Notes: generated by a model not told the origin, from the letters alone. Shown: positions 30,839 to 41,046, counted from the stretch's first letter. The stretch: 53,409 nucleotides of DNA from Acidobacteriota bacterium (GCA_022072205.1 JAJVID010000019.1:6410-59818), one strand, 5' to 3'. Translations and numbers: made by a program.

Positions 30839-30849
30839 CATTAAAACAT

Positions 30850-30915
30850 CGGGCAGCCAGGAAATTATCCAATTGAATCTTGGATGGTTGGATGTTGGAT
30901 GGCCGACGCTGCCCG
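30850..30915. repeat. Nested hairpin with tandem TTGGATG words
   Basis: The outer arms CGGGCAGC (30850-30857) and GCTGCCCG (30908-30915) enclose an inner ATCCAA that can pair with any of three TTGGAT copies. It lies between queA and the GNAT gene. Confidence 0.55.
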
Positions 30916-30930
30916 TCGCCCGTTGCCTCT

Positions 30931-31422
30931 ATGCAAGTCATAAACTACAAATCCAAAGCCTTCAGAGGCGCGCTGCGTCCGCTGATGCTGTCGGATCTGA
31001 ATGAATTGTGGCAACTGGACATGCGTTGCTTTGTGGACGGTGAGGCTTACGAGCGCGAGACATTTCGTTACCTGCTTTCAAACCCCGACGCCATCGCGCG
31101 CCAGATCAGGTCGGAATACGACGAGATGAGCGCATTCGCCATCGGAGTGATCGAACAGGATGGCGTCGGGCATATCACCACAATCGGAGTCGCCCCCGAA
31201 TACCGCCGCCGGGGATTGGCGAGATTGATACTGCACGAAATCGAGCGCAGTTTCTCGGCTCGCGGAGTGACAACAGTACGGCTGGAAGTTCGAATCCAGA
31301 ACGTGGCGGCGCAGAAACTTTATGAACAACTCGGCTATGTCACGGTGCAGCGCATGGGCAAATACTACTCGAACGGGGACGACGGATATTTGATGGTTAA
31401 ATCATTGCAGCAATTTGATTAA
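30931..31422 (+). CDS. GNAT-family N-acetyltransferase, RimI-like
   Basis: A 163-residue acetyltransferase with the acetyl-CoA-binding motif A ([22 protein letters not shown]-x-G-x-A) and motif B with [13 protein letters not shown]. The RimI-like end ([15 protein letters not shown]) suggests an N-terminal protein acetyltransferase, but the target cannot be read. ATG at 30931 (MQVINYK) is preferred; the upstream in-frame codons are encoded by the repeat at 30850-30915. Confidence 0.85.
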   Translation: MQVINYKSKAFRGALRPLMLSDLNELWQLDMRCFVDGEAYERETFRYLLSNPDAIARQIRSEYDEMSAFAIGVIEQDGVGHITTIGVAPEYRRRGLARLILHEIERSFSARGVTTVRLEVRIQNVAAQKLYEQLGYVTVQRMGKYYSNGDDGYLMVKSLQQFD

Positions 31423-31589
31423 ACACCATTTTCAGCCTTCTCCGGCAACCGGCCTCTGGAAAATCCCCACCCATTTCTAATCAAAATCTTTCAGATCAAC
31501 AAAAACTGTATTTTCAGCCGTTTAACCGGAATTAGTCTCGGATTAAAGTGTGTCTTTGCGGCCATTTCCCATAAAAACCCGCATGAAAA

Positions 31590-31618
31590 TTGACACGCTA
31601 CACCTAATCGGTTATAAA
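31590..31618 (+). promoter_or_regulatory. Consensus sigma-70 promoter
   Basis: TTGACA (31590-31595), 17-base spacer, TATAAA (31613-31618). It is followed about 70 bases later by the basic H1-like gene. It is the best housekeeping-type promoter in the window. The rest of the 264-base gap (31423-31686) shows no gene. Confidence 0.75.
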
Positions 31619-31686
31619 ACCACCACTTAGCGACGCATAGGCGGAGCGCCAATAAAGTCAATTCTCTTCAACAGAAGGAAATCGGT

Positions 31687-32730
31687 ATGAGGGAAACACT
31701 CTCCAAACGCCAGAAAAGCAAAGCAAGACCTAAAATTGCATCGGCAAGAGCCGGATCGAGGTCTACTTCAAAGCCTGGCTCGAAAAAGAAGAATGGGTTG
31801 AAGAAGAAGTCGGCTTCTTCTGGCCGCCCCACAGCTTCCGTATCGAAACAGCGCAAAGTCTCAACCGCGAAAGTCGCTGGAAAAGTTGCGAAGAACGCTC
31901 GCATCAAAAAAGCTGTAAAGGCGACGGCGAAGACCTCTTCGAGAAAAGCGGCGCCAAAAGCGGCGTCAAGGCCAGTTAAGGCTCGGAAAAAGGTCGTTGC
32001 CAAGAGACTGGTAAAAGCCAAATCGCCGGCAAGGAAAACAACGGCTCAAAAGGTGAAGACGGCTGTCAGGGCGGGATCGAAACCCAGGCTGTCATCGAAA
32101 AATCGCACGGTCAGGACTTCGGCGATCAGTTCCAGGTCGAAAGGCAAAGTCAAACTGCCGCTGATTGTCAGCCCGGCTCCTCCGCCGCCAGAACCGCCGC
32201 GCCGCCAGGTCACATCAGGCGCATTGCGCGCGTTCGAGCAGGCGGTCAAAGTCTTCAACCGGCGCCATTTCGAGGATGCGAAGACGATGTTCGAGAGCGT
32301 GCTGGTGAAATTCCCCGGCGATTTTGAGATTGTCGCGCGCACGCAGATGTACATTCAGGTCTGCAAACAGAAAATGGAGCACGAAGTCAGAACTGCCGCG
32401 CCGCGCAACGCCGATGAGCTTTATGATCGCGGAGTGTTCGCGTTGAATATCGGCGATTTCACTCAGGCGCGAGCCTTTTTTGAAAAAGCCCTGCGGCTGC
32501 ATCCCGACGAGCCGCACCTGCTCTATTCGCTGGCGGCCACTCACGCGCAGGCCGGGTCACACGAAGAGGCGATCAATTACCTGAAACGCTCGATTCAGAT
32601 TCAACCCCGGCTGCGTTCGCAGGCGTATAACGACGCCGACTTTTCGGGACTGCGAGATAACAGGCAGTTTCTGGAACTGATCGGGCTGACATCACCTTTC
32701 GATCTGCTCGAGTTGAAAAGCTTTGGGTGA
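31687..32730 (+). CDS. Histone-H1-like basic domain fused to TPR repeats
   Basis: 347 residues. Residues about 1-160 are extremely rich in Lys, Ala, Ser, Arg and Thr with no acidic cluster, similar in composition to histone H1 tails and bacterial H1-like nucleoid proteins. After a Pro hinge (about 162-172) the remainder (about 178-330) contains three or so TPR-like helix pairs (e.g. [21 protein letters not shown]). The protein could bind DNA or RNA with its tail and a partner with its TPRs. A strong sigma-70 promoter and GAAGGAAAT-type ribosome site precede it. No named family is recognised for the fusion. Confidence 0.82.
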   Translation: MRETLSKRQKSKARPKIASARAGSRSTSKPGSKKKNGLKKKSASSGRPTASVSKQRKVSTAKVAGKVAKNARIKKAVKATAKTSSRKAAPKAASRPVKARKKVVAKRLVKAKSPARKTTAQKVKTAVRAGSKPRLSSKNRTVRTSAISSRSKGKVKLPLIVSPAPPPPEPPRRQVTSGALRAFEQAVKVFNRRHFEDAKTMFESVLVKFPGDFEIVARTQMYIQVCKQKMEHEVRTAAPRNADELYDRGVFALNIGDFTQARAFFEKALRLHPDEPHLLYSLAATHAQAGSHEEAINYLKRSIQIQPRLRSQAYNDADFSGLRDNRQFLELIGLTSPFDLLELKSFG

Positions 32731-32739
32731 GGAAATCAG

Positions 32740-32783
32740 GAGATAACGGAAAAGCCGGGAATTTCCGGCTTTTCCGTTATCTC
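32740..32783. terminator. Bidirectional intrinsic terminator
   Basis: The 19-base arms 32740-32758 and 32765-32783 are perfect complements around a 6-base loop. A T-rich stretch follows on the plus strand. It lies 10 bases after one stop and 12 before the convergent stop. The arms contain AACGGAA words like those in the long palindromes. Confidence 0.8.
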
Positions 32784-32794
32784 TCTTTGTTTTT

Positions 32795-34639
32795 TCAGCG
32801 AATCTCCAGCTTCACCACATTGGCCGCCTGCCCATCCACCACCAGTTCAAAATCTACCGAGCCGCGTCCGATCAGATCACGAGATAAACGGACGTTGATC
32901 TGATCCAGCCCGAAAAATCCTGACGCCGGCCCCGCGAACAAAACCTGCGAATCAATGCCGCCGATTTTCGCCGCGATCGCGCCAAGCGAACTGCGGAAAC
33001 GGACGCCTGTCCCGTAAGCCACCAGAAAAACCTGATCGCTGGCAGCGCCTAAGTCAATCGGCGCGGCTACGAATTTGTTCTGAGCCTGATCGAATCTGGC
33101 GACCGGCTCGTAACCCTGCGAGCCATCGGCTTTAACTCGCAGCACGACGGCGGCGGCGATTCCCTGCCCGTTCGCATTCGCCGAAAATAACGCGGGCGCA
33201 ACCTGCGCGATGGTCACAGTCCCGCGCGCCAATCGCCCGTCGGCGTTAGTTGCAAGGATCGTGGCTTCGCCGTTGGCTAATCCCGACGGCATTAGAAAAT
33301 TGATCTGGCCATCTGAAACGAAAAAGAGCGGCGCCAGTTTTTCGTTGTTCGCGCTGTCTCTGATCGTCACCGAAGCTCCTCCGAGCGAAACCGGCAGCGG
33401 CGAGGAGGCCGCAACCTGCGTTGAACTCGCCAGACCAGCGCCAAAAAGGGCGACGATTGATTCGCTGGCCAGCGCCGAAGCTTTAAAACTTGCGGCTGAA
33501 ACGCCCGCTACGGCGCCCGCGCTCGACAGAAGATTTTTGACATCGGTTCTGATCGCAGGCAGCAGCGGGTAGAAAGCGTCGCCCGGACATTCCGTCGCGC
33601 CAGGCCCGTCGCGGTGGCCGGAGATTGTTTTCAGGTTGAGTTGCGACGCGGCGTGCAGCGATGTTCCAGTGGGGTCTAAATCTCGCTGATCGGATTTCCA
33701 GGCGAAGATTTTCTTCAAACTGTTCAGGGCTTTGGCCGCCGGCGCCGCGCTGGTGAACGTGCCGAGCATCGCCACGCCCATCGTGCCGCTGTTGACGCCG
33801 CTGAAATGCGCGCCGATCACATTGTCTCCGCCTGCGCGTCCTTCGTAGATCACTCCGTTCGGGTCAATCAGATAGTTGTAGCCGATGTCAGCCCAGCCCC
33901 GCTCGAAGACGTGAAAATTCCAAATGCTGCGCACAATCGCAGGCCAATCGCTGTTCGGCGCCTCGTTGCCCATCGCCGTATGATGCGCGATCAAATGAGT
34001 GACGGTCGTGTAGCTCAAACTTCCATGCGTCGTGATTTGCCCATCGGGGCATCCCCAATCAGTGCGCGTCACGACGGGCGGTTTCGGGTATTTGGTTGAA
34101 GGTGTACTCATCTTTCCTCTCGCCTGCTTCTCGATTCGCTCCCGCATCTCTTCTGGCGTCGCGCCCGGACTGATGAAATGCAGCTTCAGACTTGTCGCAG
34201 CGAACGCTTCACGGTCAGCCGGATTTTCATTCACGATGCGGAATTGCACAAACCGCGTTCGCCGATCCATCAGCAGCAACGCGCCGACGTGTTCGCCCGG
34301 CTGCGTCATCGAATCGTGATCGGCGTTGAACTCGCGCCAATCACTCCAGAAAACTCCATCAACCGATCCGCGCAAACTGACGATGACGCGCGCCTCGGCG
34401 CTCCACACCGCGCCGACAGCCAGAAAAGGCTCGGCGCCGTCAATCGGAACTTTTATGGTTTGCGATGTGAAACCGCCGCGCGCCGATTCGCGGGTCAGAT
34501 CAAACCGAAGTTCACCGTGTCTGACATTTGGTTTCGGTTGAAGCTCCTGCGTATACATCTCTTCTGTGAATGCGGAGCCGATGGCGAAGATCATCAGCGA
34601 CAGGCAGGTCAACCTCGTCAGGTATTTGTTGGTCCGCAC
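32795..34639 (-). CDS. Secreted N-acetylmuramoyl-L-alanine amidase (PGRP-type) with acidobacterial C-terminal domain
   Basis: About 614 residues: membrane/signal segment at the N-terminus, a beta-rich region (about 45-180), then an amidase_2/PGRP domain (about 190-360) with the zinc ligand His in HLIAHHTAM, the [18 protein letters not shown] segment and a later H/C pair ([14 protein letters not shown]). The C-terminal ~210 residues ([34 protein letters not shown]) match the Solibacter C-terminal domain (TIGR03437 type), largely confined to Acidobacteriota. GTG at 34639 with GGAGGAG upstream is the likely start; the ribosome site abuts a palindrome. Confidence 0.9.
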   Translation of the reverse strand: MRTNKYLTRLTCLSLMIFAIGSAFTEEMYTQELQPKPNVRHGELRFDLTRESARGGFTSQTIKVPIDGAEPFLAVGAVWSAEARVIVSLRGSVDGVFWSDWREFNADHDSMTQPGEHVGALLLMDRRTRFVQFRIVNENPADREAFAATSLKLHFISPGATPEEMRERIEKQARGKMSTPSTKYPKPPVVTRTDWGCPDGQITTHGSLSYTTVTHLIAHHTAMGNEAPNSDWPAIVRSIWNFHVFERGWADIGYNYLIDPNGVIYEGRAGGDNVIGAHFSGVNSGTMGVAMLGTFTSAAPAAKALNSLKKIFAWKSDQRDLDPTGTSLHAASQLNLKTISGHRDGPGATECPGDAFYPLLPAIRTDVKNLLSSAGAVAGVSAASFKASALASESIVALFGAGLASSTQVAASSPLPVSLGGASVTIRDSANNEKLAPLFFVSDGQINFLMPSGLANGEATILATNADGRLARGTVTIAQVAPALFSANANGQGIAAAVVLRVKADGSQGYEPVARFDQAQNKFVAAPIDLGAASDQVFLVAYGTGVRFRSSLGAIAAKIGGIDSQVLFAGPASGFFGLDQINVRLSRDLIGRGSVDFELVVDGQAANVVKLEIR

Positions 34640-34650
34640 GTTCTCCTCCG

Positions 34651-34696
34651 AATGCGCCACGTAGTAACGAATTTATTCGTTACTACGTGGCGCATT
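34651..34696. repeat. Perfect 22-bp palindrome (copy 1 of 2)
   Basis: 34651-34672 is exactly complementary to 34675-34696. It lies just upstream of the amidase start. A related hairpin with the same core follows about 90 bases away. Confidence 0.85.
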
Positions 34697-34741
34697 CATC
34701 ATTTCAGGGCGTCGCAACGCGACACGCGCGATTCCTCCGCA

Positions 34742-34785
34742 AATCTCCGTGTAGTGGCGAATAAATTCGTCACTATCTGGAGATT
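34742..34785. repeat. Diverged palindrome (copy 2 of 2)
   Basis: Homologous to the hairpin at 34651-34696: the cores GTAGTGGCGAAT and ATTCGTCACTAT still pair through one compensatory A-T to G-C change and two G-T wobbles. The downstream ATTTCAGG.CGTC flank is also shared, so the unit is a duplication of about 90 bases. Confidence 0.75.
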
Positions 34786-34844
34786 CGCATTATTTCAGGA
34801 CGTCCCCCGCGTCATGAACGACTCCGCTTGCGAATGCGACGGCG

Positions 34845-35156
34845 CTATCTTTTCGCCTTCACCAATTTGAGATATTTATCTTTCGGTTCCCCTGTCCAGC
34901 CGTTGATGCCGTGTTTGGGAAGCCACCACAGATGAATCACGACGGCGCCGATCAATGGCATAGCCAGTACGATGTAAGCCCAGACTCGCCCCACTGTGAC
35001 GGCGAGTCCGACCACCACCGCCAGAACCACCGCTACTTTCAGCAGCCGCCTCGATTTCGGCTTGTGCTCTTCAAAATGGCCGAACAGGATGCCACCGATC
35101 GCGAAGATGCTCATCACCAGAGCCACGTCAAACCAATGCGTGTTTGTCTCCCACAC
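34845..35156 (-). CDS. Small membrane protein of unknown function
   Basis: 103 residues with three hydrophobic segments (about 7-26, 40-58, 62-80) separated by a short charged loop (HFEEHKPKSRRL). A charged C-terminal tail follows. Start GTG at 35156 with GGAGGAG 8 bases upstream. No family recognised. It is divergent from bcp. Confidence 0.7.
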   Translation of the reverse strand: MWETNTHWFDVALVMSIFAIGGILFGHFEEHKPKSRRLLKVAVVLAVVVGLAVTVGRVWAYIVLAMPLIGAVVIHLWWLPKHGINGWTGEPKDKYLKLVKAKR

Positions 35157-35216
35157 AGATTGAACTCCTCCGTTTGGTGATTTGAATTTCCGAGCGTTGA
35201 TGTTTTATCACCGGCT

Positions 35217-35231
35217 GGTTATAACATAACC
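35217..35231. promoter_or_regulatory. GGTTAT-AAC-ATAACC inverted repeat between divergent genes
   Basis: A perfect 6-bp inverted repeat with a 3-base spacer in the 176-base region between the small membrane protein gene and bcp. It might be an operator; no regulator can be named. Further towards bcp, GGTAGCGA (35276-35283) and TCGCTACC (35306-35313) form another short hairpin. Confidence 0.3.
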
Positions 35232-35332
35232 ATCAAGCGAACCAACATAGCTGCAATCGGTTCGGCGCCAGGAGCGGTAGCGATCAGACGCCGACAAACA
35301 TCCGGTCGCTACCGGCCAAGGAGCAAAGAGCA

Positions 35333-35806
35333 ATGGCGGATAAAGAACTCAAAGCCGGCGACAAGGCCCCGGCGTTCAGTTTGAAAAACACCGAAGGTAA
35401 GACGGTCAAGCTGTCGGATTTCAAAGGCAAAAAACTCGTGCTTTATTTTTACCCGAAAGACATGACCCCGGGCTGTACGGTGGAAGCCTGCGGTTTCCGC
35501 GACGATTACGCGCAGTTGAAGAAACGCGGCGTGGAAGTGGTGGGCGTCAGCGCTGACAATCAAACTTCACATCAGAAGTTCACTGAAAAATACTCGCTGC
35601 CATTCACGCTGCTGACGGACGCTGACCATTCGATGATGGAAAAATACGGAGCGTGGGGCGAGAAGAACATGTACGGCAGGAAAATCATGGGCGTGCTGCG
35701 CAGCACGTTCATCATTGACGAAGAAGGCCGCGTGGCCCACATCTTCAGGAAGGTGAAGACCGGCGCGCACAGCCAGGATGTTTTAAAAGTGATTGATCAG
35801 ATGTAA
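35333..35806 (+). CDS. bcp: Thioredoxin-dependent peroxiredoxin (Bcp/PrxQ)
   Basis: 157 residues; reduces hydroperoxides in the cytoplasm using thioredoxin. Peroxidatic Cys48 in TPGCTVEAC and resolving Cys53 five residues later show the atypical 2-Cys PrxQ type. AAGGAG precedes the ATG. Length and the LRSTFIID segment are typical. Confidence 0.95.
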   Translation: MADKELKAGDKAPAFSLKNTEGKTVKLSDFKGKKLVLYFYPKDMTPGCTVEACGFRDDYAQLKKRGVEVVGVSADNQTSHQKFTEKYSLPFTLLTDADHSMMEKYGAWGEKNMYGRKIMGVLRSTFIIDEEGRVAHIFRKVKTGAHSQDVLKVIDQM

Positions 35807-35838
35807 CGCCTGGGAACCGGCGCGCCAGGAGCGGAGCG

Positions 35839-35986
35839 CATTTTCAATTCTCCATTCCAGACTCTCAATTTTCAGTCAGGATAAAAGGTCATTTTTCACC
35901 CGGCGCTTTGCTTTCCAAAAAGCGCGACCAGGATAAGTTTTTATCCCTGATAGAAAATGGAAAATGCAGGATGGAGAATTGAGAAT
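35839..35986. repeat. Long imperfect nested palindrome
   Basis: The arms 35839-35886 and about 35938-35986 are complementary with several mismatches (shared CAATTCTCCAT and GATAAAA blocks). The centre has its own hairpin (GCGCTTT/AAAGCGC near 35904-35925). It lies between bcp and the FHA-pseudokinase-MFS gene. Confidence 0.75.
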
Positions 35987-36043
35987 GAATCATCCATTCA
36001 TCTCGTGATTCGCTGAATTGGCAACGCGCTTACGGGAGCCACG

Positions 36044-39000
36044 CTAAATTTTGTACTTCCGCATCAGCAGAAAGCCGTAAACTTCCGCGACCAGCGCCAG
36101 CGCGCCGCGCGCCAGCATCAGCGGCCCCAAACCCGCCATCACTCCCAGACGATCCAGGACGATTCCGGCGATCTGCGGGAACGCCAGATCTGATGCGTCC
36201 ACGCCGCCTTCCAGAATTCCCATCGTTTTGCTGCGCGTGGCCAGATTGAAGCTCGACACTTTGGCCGCAATCGCACCCCAGGTGGGTTTGAACGCGGCCT
36301 TGCCGATCTCGTCAACCGCGCGAGCGATGCCCATCATCAATCCGAGCAGAGCCGTGCCCGCGAACCAGGGCGTGATCCAGAAGAGCGCCGAAGTCAGCAT
36401 ATTCGCCACCGAACGCAACGCGATCACTTTGCCCGCGCCGATTCGATCGGCCAACCAGCCGAAAAACGGACCGAACAGGAGCGGCGTCACCGTCTCCGCC
36501 AGAATCTTGATCCAACCCAGCGCGCCGGTCGTCACTTCCAGCTTGACCGCCAGGATGACGAAAAATTCGCCGGTGACCATGTAAGCCGGCGCGGTCAGCG
36601 CCGTTCCGAGCAGCGCGAACGACCAGACATTCGGCTGATGGATCGGCGCGGCGATTTGGCCGGTCGGCGCGGCGGCTTTCTTGTCTTTCTTTTTGTCCTT
36701 CTTCTCTTTCTTCTTTTCCTTGATGAAAATGTAGACAAGGATCAGCGAGCCTAGCGAGAGGAACGTTGAGACGAGGAAGATTGTGACCAGGGCTTTTTTG
36801 AGCGGCGTGGCGTCAACGACTTTCGGCAGGTCTTCAATCGGCACATCTTTCAGACGCATCTGCCGCTGTTCGACGCTGACGACTTTGCCCGCCTTCGGGT
36901 CGCTCTCCTTGCCGGGCGGCGCGGCGCCGACCTGCGCCTCATCCGGCGATTTGAGAATCTCGATGACCTCTCCGCCAGCGCGAGTCTTCTTGTCGAGCAC
37001 GGCCACGTTGACCGTCGCCACCTGCAATCCGGCGTAAAACGTGATCAGGATCGTCAGGACGAAAGCGGCCAGCGCTTCGCCGATGCCGCCCGAAGTTGAT
37101 TTCGTGGTCGTATACCACGAATAAGCCTGCGCGATGTTTTTCTCGTCCGTGTGATCGGCGATCATCGCCGAAGCCGACGGGCCTTTGGCCGAATCGGCGA
37201 CGCCGCGAACGAAGTTGACAAAAAAGAGCAGCGGTAGCGTGGCTACGGCATAAAGCAACCCGACCGCCGTGCGGATGATCAGCGAGACGACGAAGATATT
37301 CTTCTTGCCGTATTTGTCGGCGAGCGATCCGAAAGTCGGGCGCAGCAGCAGCGGCACGACGTTTTGAATCAGCACCAGCGCCATCACCGAACTGATCTTC
37401 ATGCCGAAAACCAGCAGCGCGTAAAGCGGCACGGCGGTTTTGATCAAACCACTCGAAAGGCGCGACAGGAACGCTTCGGCCATCAGCGCCAGCACGACGG
37501 CGTTGAACGCGCCGTGTCCTTTTTCTTCGACTTTGGGGATGACCGAAGGCAGCGCGGTTTCGCCTGAAGGGGCCGCCGCTTTCGGCGTGACGATGATCGG
37601 CGCGACCGTCAACAGGCCTGTCATCTTCGAGACGAGTTTGTTGACGACTCCGCCGCTCGCGCCCGAAACGGCCTGCAATTCTTCGGCGAGTTGCAACGCT
37701 GATTGCTGACGTTTTTCAGGTTCTTTGGCCAGCGCGCGATTGACAACCGCCGCTACGCCTTCGTCCAGATCGCTTCGCCCGAATTCGCTGACATCGGGCA
37801 CAGGCGAACTCAGATGCATCGCCACAAGTTCGCCTGCATCGTCGGAGTTGAAAGGCGTCGCGCCGGTCAGCATCTCGAACAGAATCACGCCGAGCGAGTA
37901 AACATCGGATCGCGCGTCGAGGCGCCGGTTGGTCAATTGTTCAGGCGAGGCGTATTGCGGCAAACCATAAACGCCGAGCGGCCCGGTCAACGCCTTTCCC
38001 TGACTGATCGTCTCGTCAACTTTGGCAAGGCCGTAACCGCCGACTTTGATCAGATCTTTGCCGTCAGCGCCTCGTTCGACGAAGATTGTCTCCGGCTTCA
38101 GATCGCGCAGCACGATGCCGTTCAAGTGCGCCGTGTGAACCGCGCCGCAAATCTGGTTGAAGATGTTGACGACGGTAGCAAGGCTCAGTCCGCGCTCCTG
38201 GTTCATCAGGTCGCGCAGCGTGCGGCCCGACAGCAATTCTTCGACGATGTAAGCCGCGCCTTCGGGCGAATATCCGAAATCGAAAACCTGAACTGAATTC
38301 GGATGTTTGATGCGCGCGGCGACCTGGGCCTGGCGGCGGAACCGCTCGACGGCCACCTCATTCTTGACCAGTTCCGGACGCAGCACGCGCACGGCCACGT
38401 GATCGTTGAGCATCAGCCGGCGCGCGCGATAAAGCGTGCCGTTTGAATCCTGCGAAAGCACGGCTTCGAGTTCGTAACGAACGTCGAACGTGATGCGCTG
38501 CGCCAACGGCTTCGGTTCAGCTTTGCCCGGCTTCGGCGTTTCAGGCAATGCGCCGGGCGGAAGCAACTCGCCGGTCTGCGCAACGCGATAAGGCGTGGGG
38601 GCGCCTTTTGAACCTGACGGCCTTGAAACTATCGGAGGCGGAGGCGCCAGCGGAGGTTGAATTGAGGATGAAGGCGGAGGCGCGGCGAGCGGCGTCACAA
38701 TCGGCTTTTGCGGCGCAGCGCCTGGCTCCGATACGGGAGCAGATTGAATCGGCTCGGAAGGCTTCGAGCGAAAGACCATATTCGTCCGCCCGATCACTAT
38801 CTGATCGCCGTCCTGCAAGACGTGGCCTTGTTCGCCAATGCGCCGCTCGTTGACGAAGACTCCGTTCAAACTGCCCAGGTCTTTGATCAACCAACCTTCA
38901 TCATTCGGGCCATTCGGCCCATTTGGCCCACTTGGCCCACTTGGCCCACTTGGCCCACTTGGTTCGATGATCGCGTGCCGGCGGCTGATGGCGCCGTCGG

Positions 39001-39214
39001 TGACGCGCAATTCGTTCTCTTCCGATTTGCCGATGGTGATCGCGCTTGCGGGCAATTCAAATTCGCGCTGCGTCCCATCGGGCGTGGTGATTTGCAATCT
39101 GGCCAATGGCAGAGGAGGCGGCGCGGGGCTGTGATCAATAAGCCGGCTTCCGTGTTGATCGCAGAAAGTGTAATTGTCGGAGTACTCGCGCGAACAGATA
39201 GGACAAATCTTCAC
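36044..39214 (-). CDS. FHA-pseudokinase-MFS transporter fusion
   Basis: 1056 residues. Order: a small zinc-ribbon-like N-terminus (Cys4, Cys7, Cys18, His21), an FHA domain (about 40-150, [13 protein letters not shown] and SRRHAII), a Pro-rich linker, a kinase-like domain (about 243-515), then a 12-segment major facilitator transporter (about 570-1056) with a long charged loop in the middle. The kinase fold lacks key residues: the VAIK Lys is Arg276, the catalytic-loop Asn is Thr376 and DFG is GYG (393-395), although Asp371 remains. It is therefore a likely pseudokinase. FHA domains bind phosphothreonine, so transport may be controlled by phosphorylation. The MFS part resembles the transporter at 43506. 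Start ATG 39214. Confidence 0.87.
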   Translation of the reverse strand: MKICPICSREYSDNYTFCDQHGSRLIDHSPAPPPLPLARLQITTPDGTQREFELPASAITIGKSEENELRVTDGAISRRHAIIEPSGPSGPSGPSGPNGPNGPNDEGWLIKDLGSLNGVFVNERRIGEQGHVLQDGDQIVIGRTNMVFRSKPSEPIQSAPVSEPGAAPQKPIVTPLAAPPPSSSIQPPLAPPPPIVSRPSGSKGAPTPYRVAQTGELLPPGALPETPKPGKAEPKPLAQRITFDVRYELEAVLSQDSNGTLYRARRLMLNDHVAVRVLRPELVKNEVAVERFRRQAQVAARIKHPNSVQVFDFGYSPEGAAYIVEELLSGRTLRDLMNQERGLSLATVVNIFNQICGAVHTAHLNGIVLRDLKPETIFVERGADGKDLIKVGGYGLAKVDETISQGKALTGPLGVYGLPQYASPEQLTNRRLDARSDVYSLGVILFEMLTGATPFNSDDAGELVAMHLSSPVPDVSEFGRSDLDEGVAAVVNRALAKEPEKRQQSALQLAEELQAVSGASGGVVNKLVSKMTGLLTVAPIIVTPKAAAPSGETALPSVIPKVEEKGHGAFNAVVLALMAEAFLSRLSSGLIKTAVPLYALLVFGMKISSVMALVLIQNVVPLLLRPTFGSLADKYGKKNIFVVSLIIRTAVGLLYAVATLPLLFFVNFVRGVADSAKGPSASAMIADHTDEKNIAQAYSWYTTTKSTSGGIGEALAAFVLTILITFYAGLQVATVNVAVLDKKTRAGGEVIEILKSPDEAQVGAAPPGKESDPKAGKVVSVEQRQMRLKDVPIEDLPKVVDATPLKKALVTIFLVSTFLSLGSLILVYIFIKEKKKEKKDKKKDKKAAAPTGQIAAPIHQPNVWSFALLGTALTAPAYMVTGEFFVILAVKLEVTTGALGWIKILAETVTPLLFGPFFGWLADRIGAGKVIALRSVANMLTSALFWITPWFAGTALLGLMMGIARAVDEIGKAAFKPTWGAIAAKVSSFNLATRSKTMGILEGGVDASDLAFPQIAGIVLDRLGVMAGLGPLMLARGALALVAEVYGFLLMRKYKI
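38903..38962 (-). repeat. 9-bp coding microsatellite in the FHA domain
   Basis: Tandem 9-base units (GGCCCACTT type on the plus strand) encode repeated Gly-Pro-Ser and Gly-Pro-Asn triplets at residues 85-104, inside the FHA fold between HAIIE and [14 protein letters not shown]. Whole-unit changes preserve frame. Confidence 0.85.
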
Positions 39215-39250
39215 TGAAACTATTCCTCAAAAATAAATTTGCCGGAGGAA

Positions 39251-39368
39251 AGTCAGGGGAGATTACGGAACAAACGGAAATAACGGAATAGACAGAAATA
39301 CTCAGAAGCTTCCACCTCTTTTTCTGTCTGTTCCGCTATTTCCGTTTGTTCCGTAATCTCTCCTGACT
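39251..39368. repeat. Long palindrome of tandem ~9-bp words (copy B)
   Basis: The 48-base arms 39251-39298 and 39321-39368 are complementary with about three mismatches around a 22-base loop. The arm core is nearly identical to that of the element at 3376-3483, including the GGAACAAACGGAAATA block and the loop length. The loops themselves differ. Confidence 0.9.
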
Positions 39369-39410
39369 TCGCTCCGCTCTAACATCGGAAATCAATTCCG
39401 GCCCGGAATT

Positions 39411-40856
39411 TCAACGCTTTTTCTTGCCTTTCTTATTCCCGGCCTTCCCGCCTTTGCCCGCTGGATTTTCCGCCCCGTTTTTTGCGACGACGCTGGATTT
39501 GGCCGCCACAGGCGTCATCGCCCGGCTGATGTCGGACCAGCGATAGACCGCCAGACGGTAATTGCATTGATCGGCGATGGCGATATAGGTCTCGCCGCCT
39601 TCTCTATCCGTGTAACTCGCAATCGAATCGGGCGAGCAGAAATAGCCCGGCGGGTTGGCCTGCCCTGGGATGACTGAGCCGTCTTTGACCTGTTGCTGCA
39701 ACGCCTTGTTGGTCTTGTCTTCAAAATCAACTATCGGCGCGTGGCCGAAAAATCCCTTGTAACCACCGTTGCGCGCCCGGCGTGTCGAAGCGAATGTGGC
39801 CAGGTCCGCGCCGAAAACTTTCGGATTGCCGAGGTCGAAGACCTGAATGTGTCCGGCGCTTTCATCAACGGCGAATAGGTAATGGCCCGCTATCGCCAAT
39901 CCTTCGACCGAGCCGGAGAAGACGCTCGGCCCCGCGGGTTTGCCCGTCGCGTCGGCGGCAGCGCCGATGAGCTTGCCTTTGTATTTTCCGGTTTCCCAAT
40001 CGAAGACCTGGATGACGGCGTCTTTTTCGCTGGCGATGAACAGGTTGCCGTTGGCTTCGTCAATCGCGATGCCTTCGCAACCGTGCAGGTAAGTGTCGCC
40101 GGTCGAGCGGGCTTTCTCGAAATTCCAGTTCTGATCAACTGAGCCGTTCTGGTTGAACCGGCGCACGTCGTTCAGGTGCGCGTCAACGGCGTAGATCCGC
40201 CCGCGCGAATCAATTGCGATGCCGCCGAGTTTGTCGAATCCCTGTTCGCCGAAGCGCGTGCCTTTGAACTGATAATCATAAGGGCCGAGCGGTCTGCCCT
40301 TCTCGTCCACCGCTCCCGGTTTGGGCGGCGCGAAGGCGTAAGCCAGATTGAGCGTTTGATCGGTGACGAGCGCCGTTCCGTCAGGCGCTACGGCGATGTC
40401 AACGATCTCGCCTCCGAAGATGCCGTGCCCGAATTCGCCCAGATGCGCTTTGGTTCTTACATCCCAGATCTGCACGCGGCGATTTTTGGCGTCGGTGGCC
40501 AGCAGCCATCCGTTCGGCGTGAAGGCCACACCATCGGGTTTGTCAAAATCCGCCGCGCCTTTGCCGGGACGCCCGCTGCCGAAAACGGCGTAAGGCTCGA
40601 CCTCGATGCGCCATGCTGCGCGCTGCGGATCTTCTTTGGCTTTGGCGGCGGGTTCGGCTTGCGCGGGCGCTGGTTGCGGCTGATGAGCCGGTTGCGGCGG
40701 TTGATTGGCGTCTTTGGCCGGAGCGGCTTCCAGTTTGACTGCGGGAGGCGAATTGCCCGCTTTCTTTTTCTTTTTCTGCGGCGTCGCGTGCGCTGAGGTG
40801 AAGAGAAGTGACAATGCCGCAAGAACCGTAAAGAGGACGAGGAGTCTGAATTTCAT
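39411..40856 (-). CDS. Exported NHL/six-bladed beta-propeller protein
   Basis: About 481 residues: signal peptide (MKFRLLVLFTVLAALSLL...), a Lys- then Pro/Gln/Ala-rich linker, and repeated propeller blades of the NHL type (DGVAFTPNGWLLATDAKNRRVQIWD, GGIAIDSRGRIYAVDAHLNDVRRF, GCEGIAIDEANGNLFIASEKDAVIQVFD). The C-terminus is a Gly/Lys-rich tail. The ATG at 40856 has GGAGG upstream. It probably binds ligands or acts as a periplasmic lactonase-like or scaffold protein. It sits next to another propeller (the phytase) on the same strand. Confidence 0.8.
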   Translation of the reverse strand: MKFRLLVLFTVLAALSLLFTSAHATPQKKKKKAGNSPPAVKLEAAPAKDANQPPQPAHQPQPAPAQAEPAAKAKEDPQRAAWRIEVEPYAVFGSGRPGKGAADFDKPDGVAFTPNGWLLATDAKNRRVQIWDVRTKAHLGEFGHGIFGGEIVDIAVAPDGTALVTDQTLNLAYAFAPPKPGAVDEKGRPLGPYDYQFKGTRFGEQGFDKLGGIAIDSRGRIYAVDAHLNDVRRFNQNGSVDQNWNFEKARSTGDTYLHGCEGIAIDEANGNLFIASEKDAVIQVFDWETGKYKGKLIGAAADATGKPAGPSVFSGSVEGLAIAGHYLFAVDESAGHIQVFDLGNPKVFGADLATFASTRRARNGGYKGFFGHAPIVDFEDKTNKALQQQVKDGSVIPGQANPPGYFCSPDSIASYTDREGGETYIAIADQCNYRLAVYRWSDISRAMTPVAAKSSVVAKNGAENPAGKGGKAGNKKGKKKR

Positions 40857-40946
40857 TGGGGCCTCCATGCCCGTATCAACGAAACAGCGCGAAGCCACGC
40901 GAAGAGAGAATTAGCAGACAGATGTTTTGCGGCGTTACCGCCGAAC

Positions 40947-40988
40947 ATATTTCATATCTCATATCAAATATTGCATATGAAATATGGT
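40947..40988. repeat. A/T-rich palindrome with CATAT words
   Basis: CATATTTCATAT at 40947-40958 is the complement of ATATGAAATATG near its right end, with further CATAT words between. It lies between the propeller gene and the phytase gene, in a 190-base gap with no gene. Confidence 0.7.
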
Positions 40989-41046
40989 CTGACTTCCTCT
41001 CTGCCCGCGAGGCTTCGTGGACTGATCGGATGCGGATTGTTGAGGG

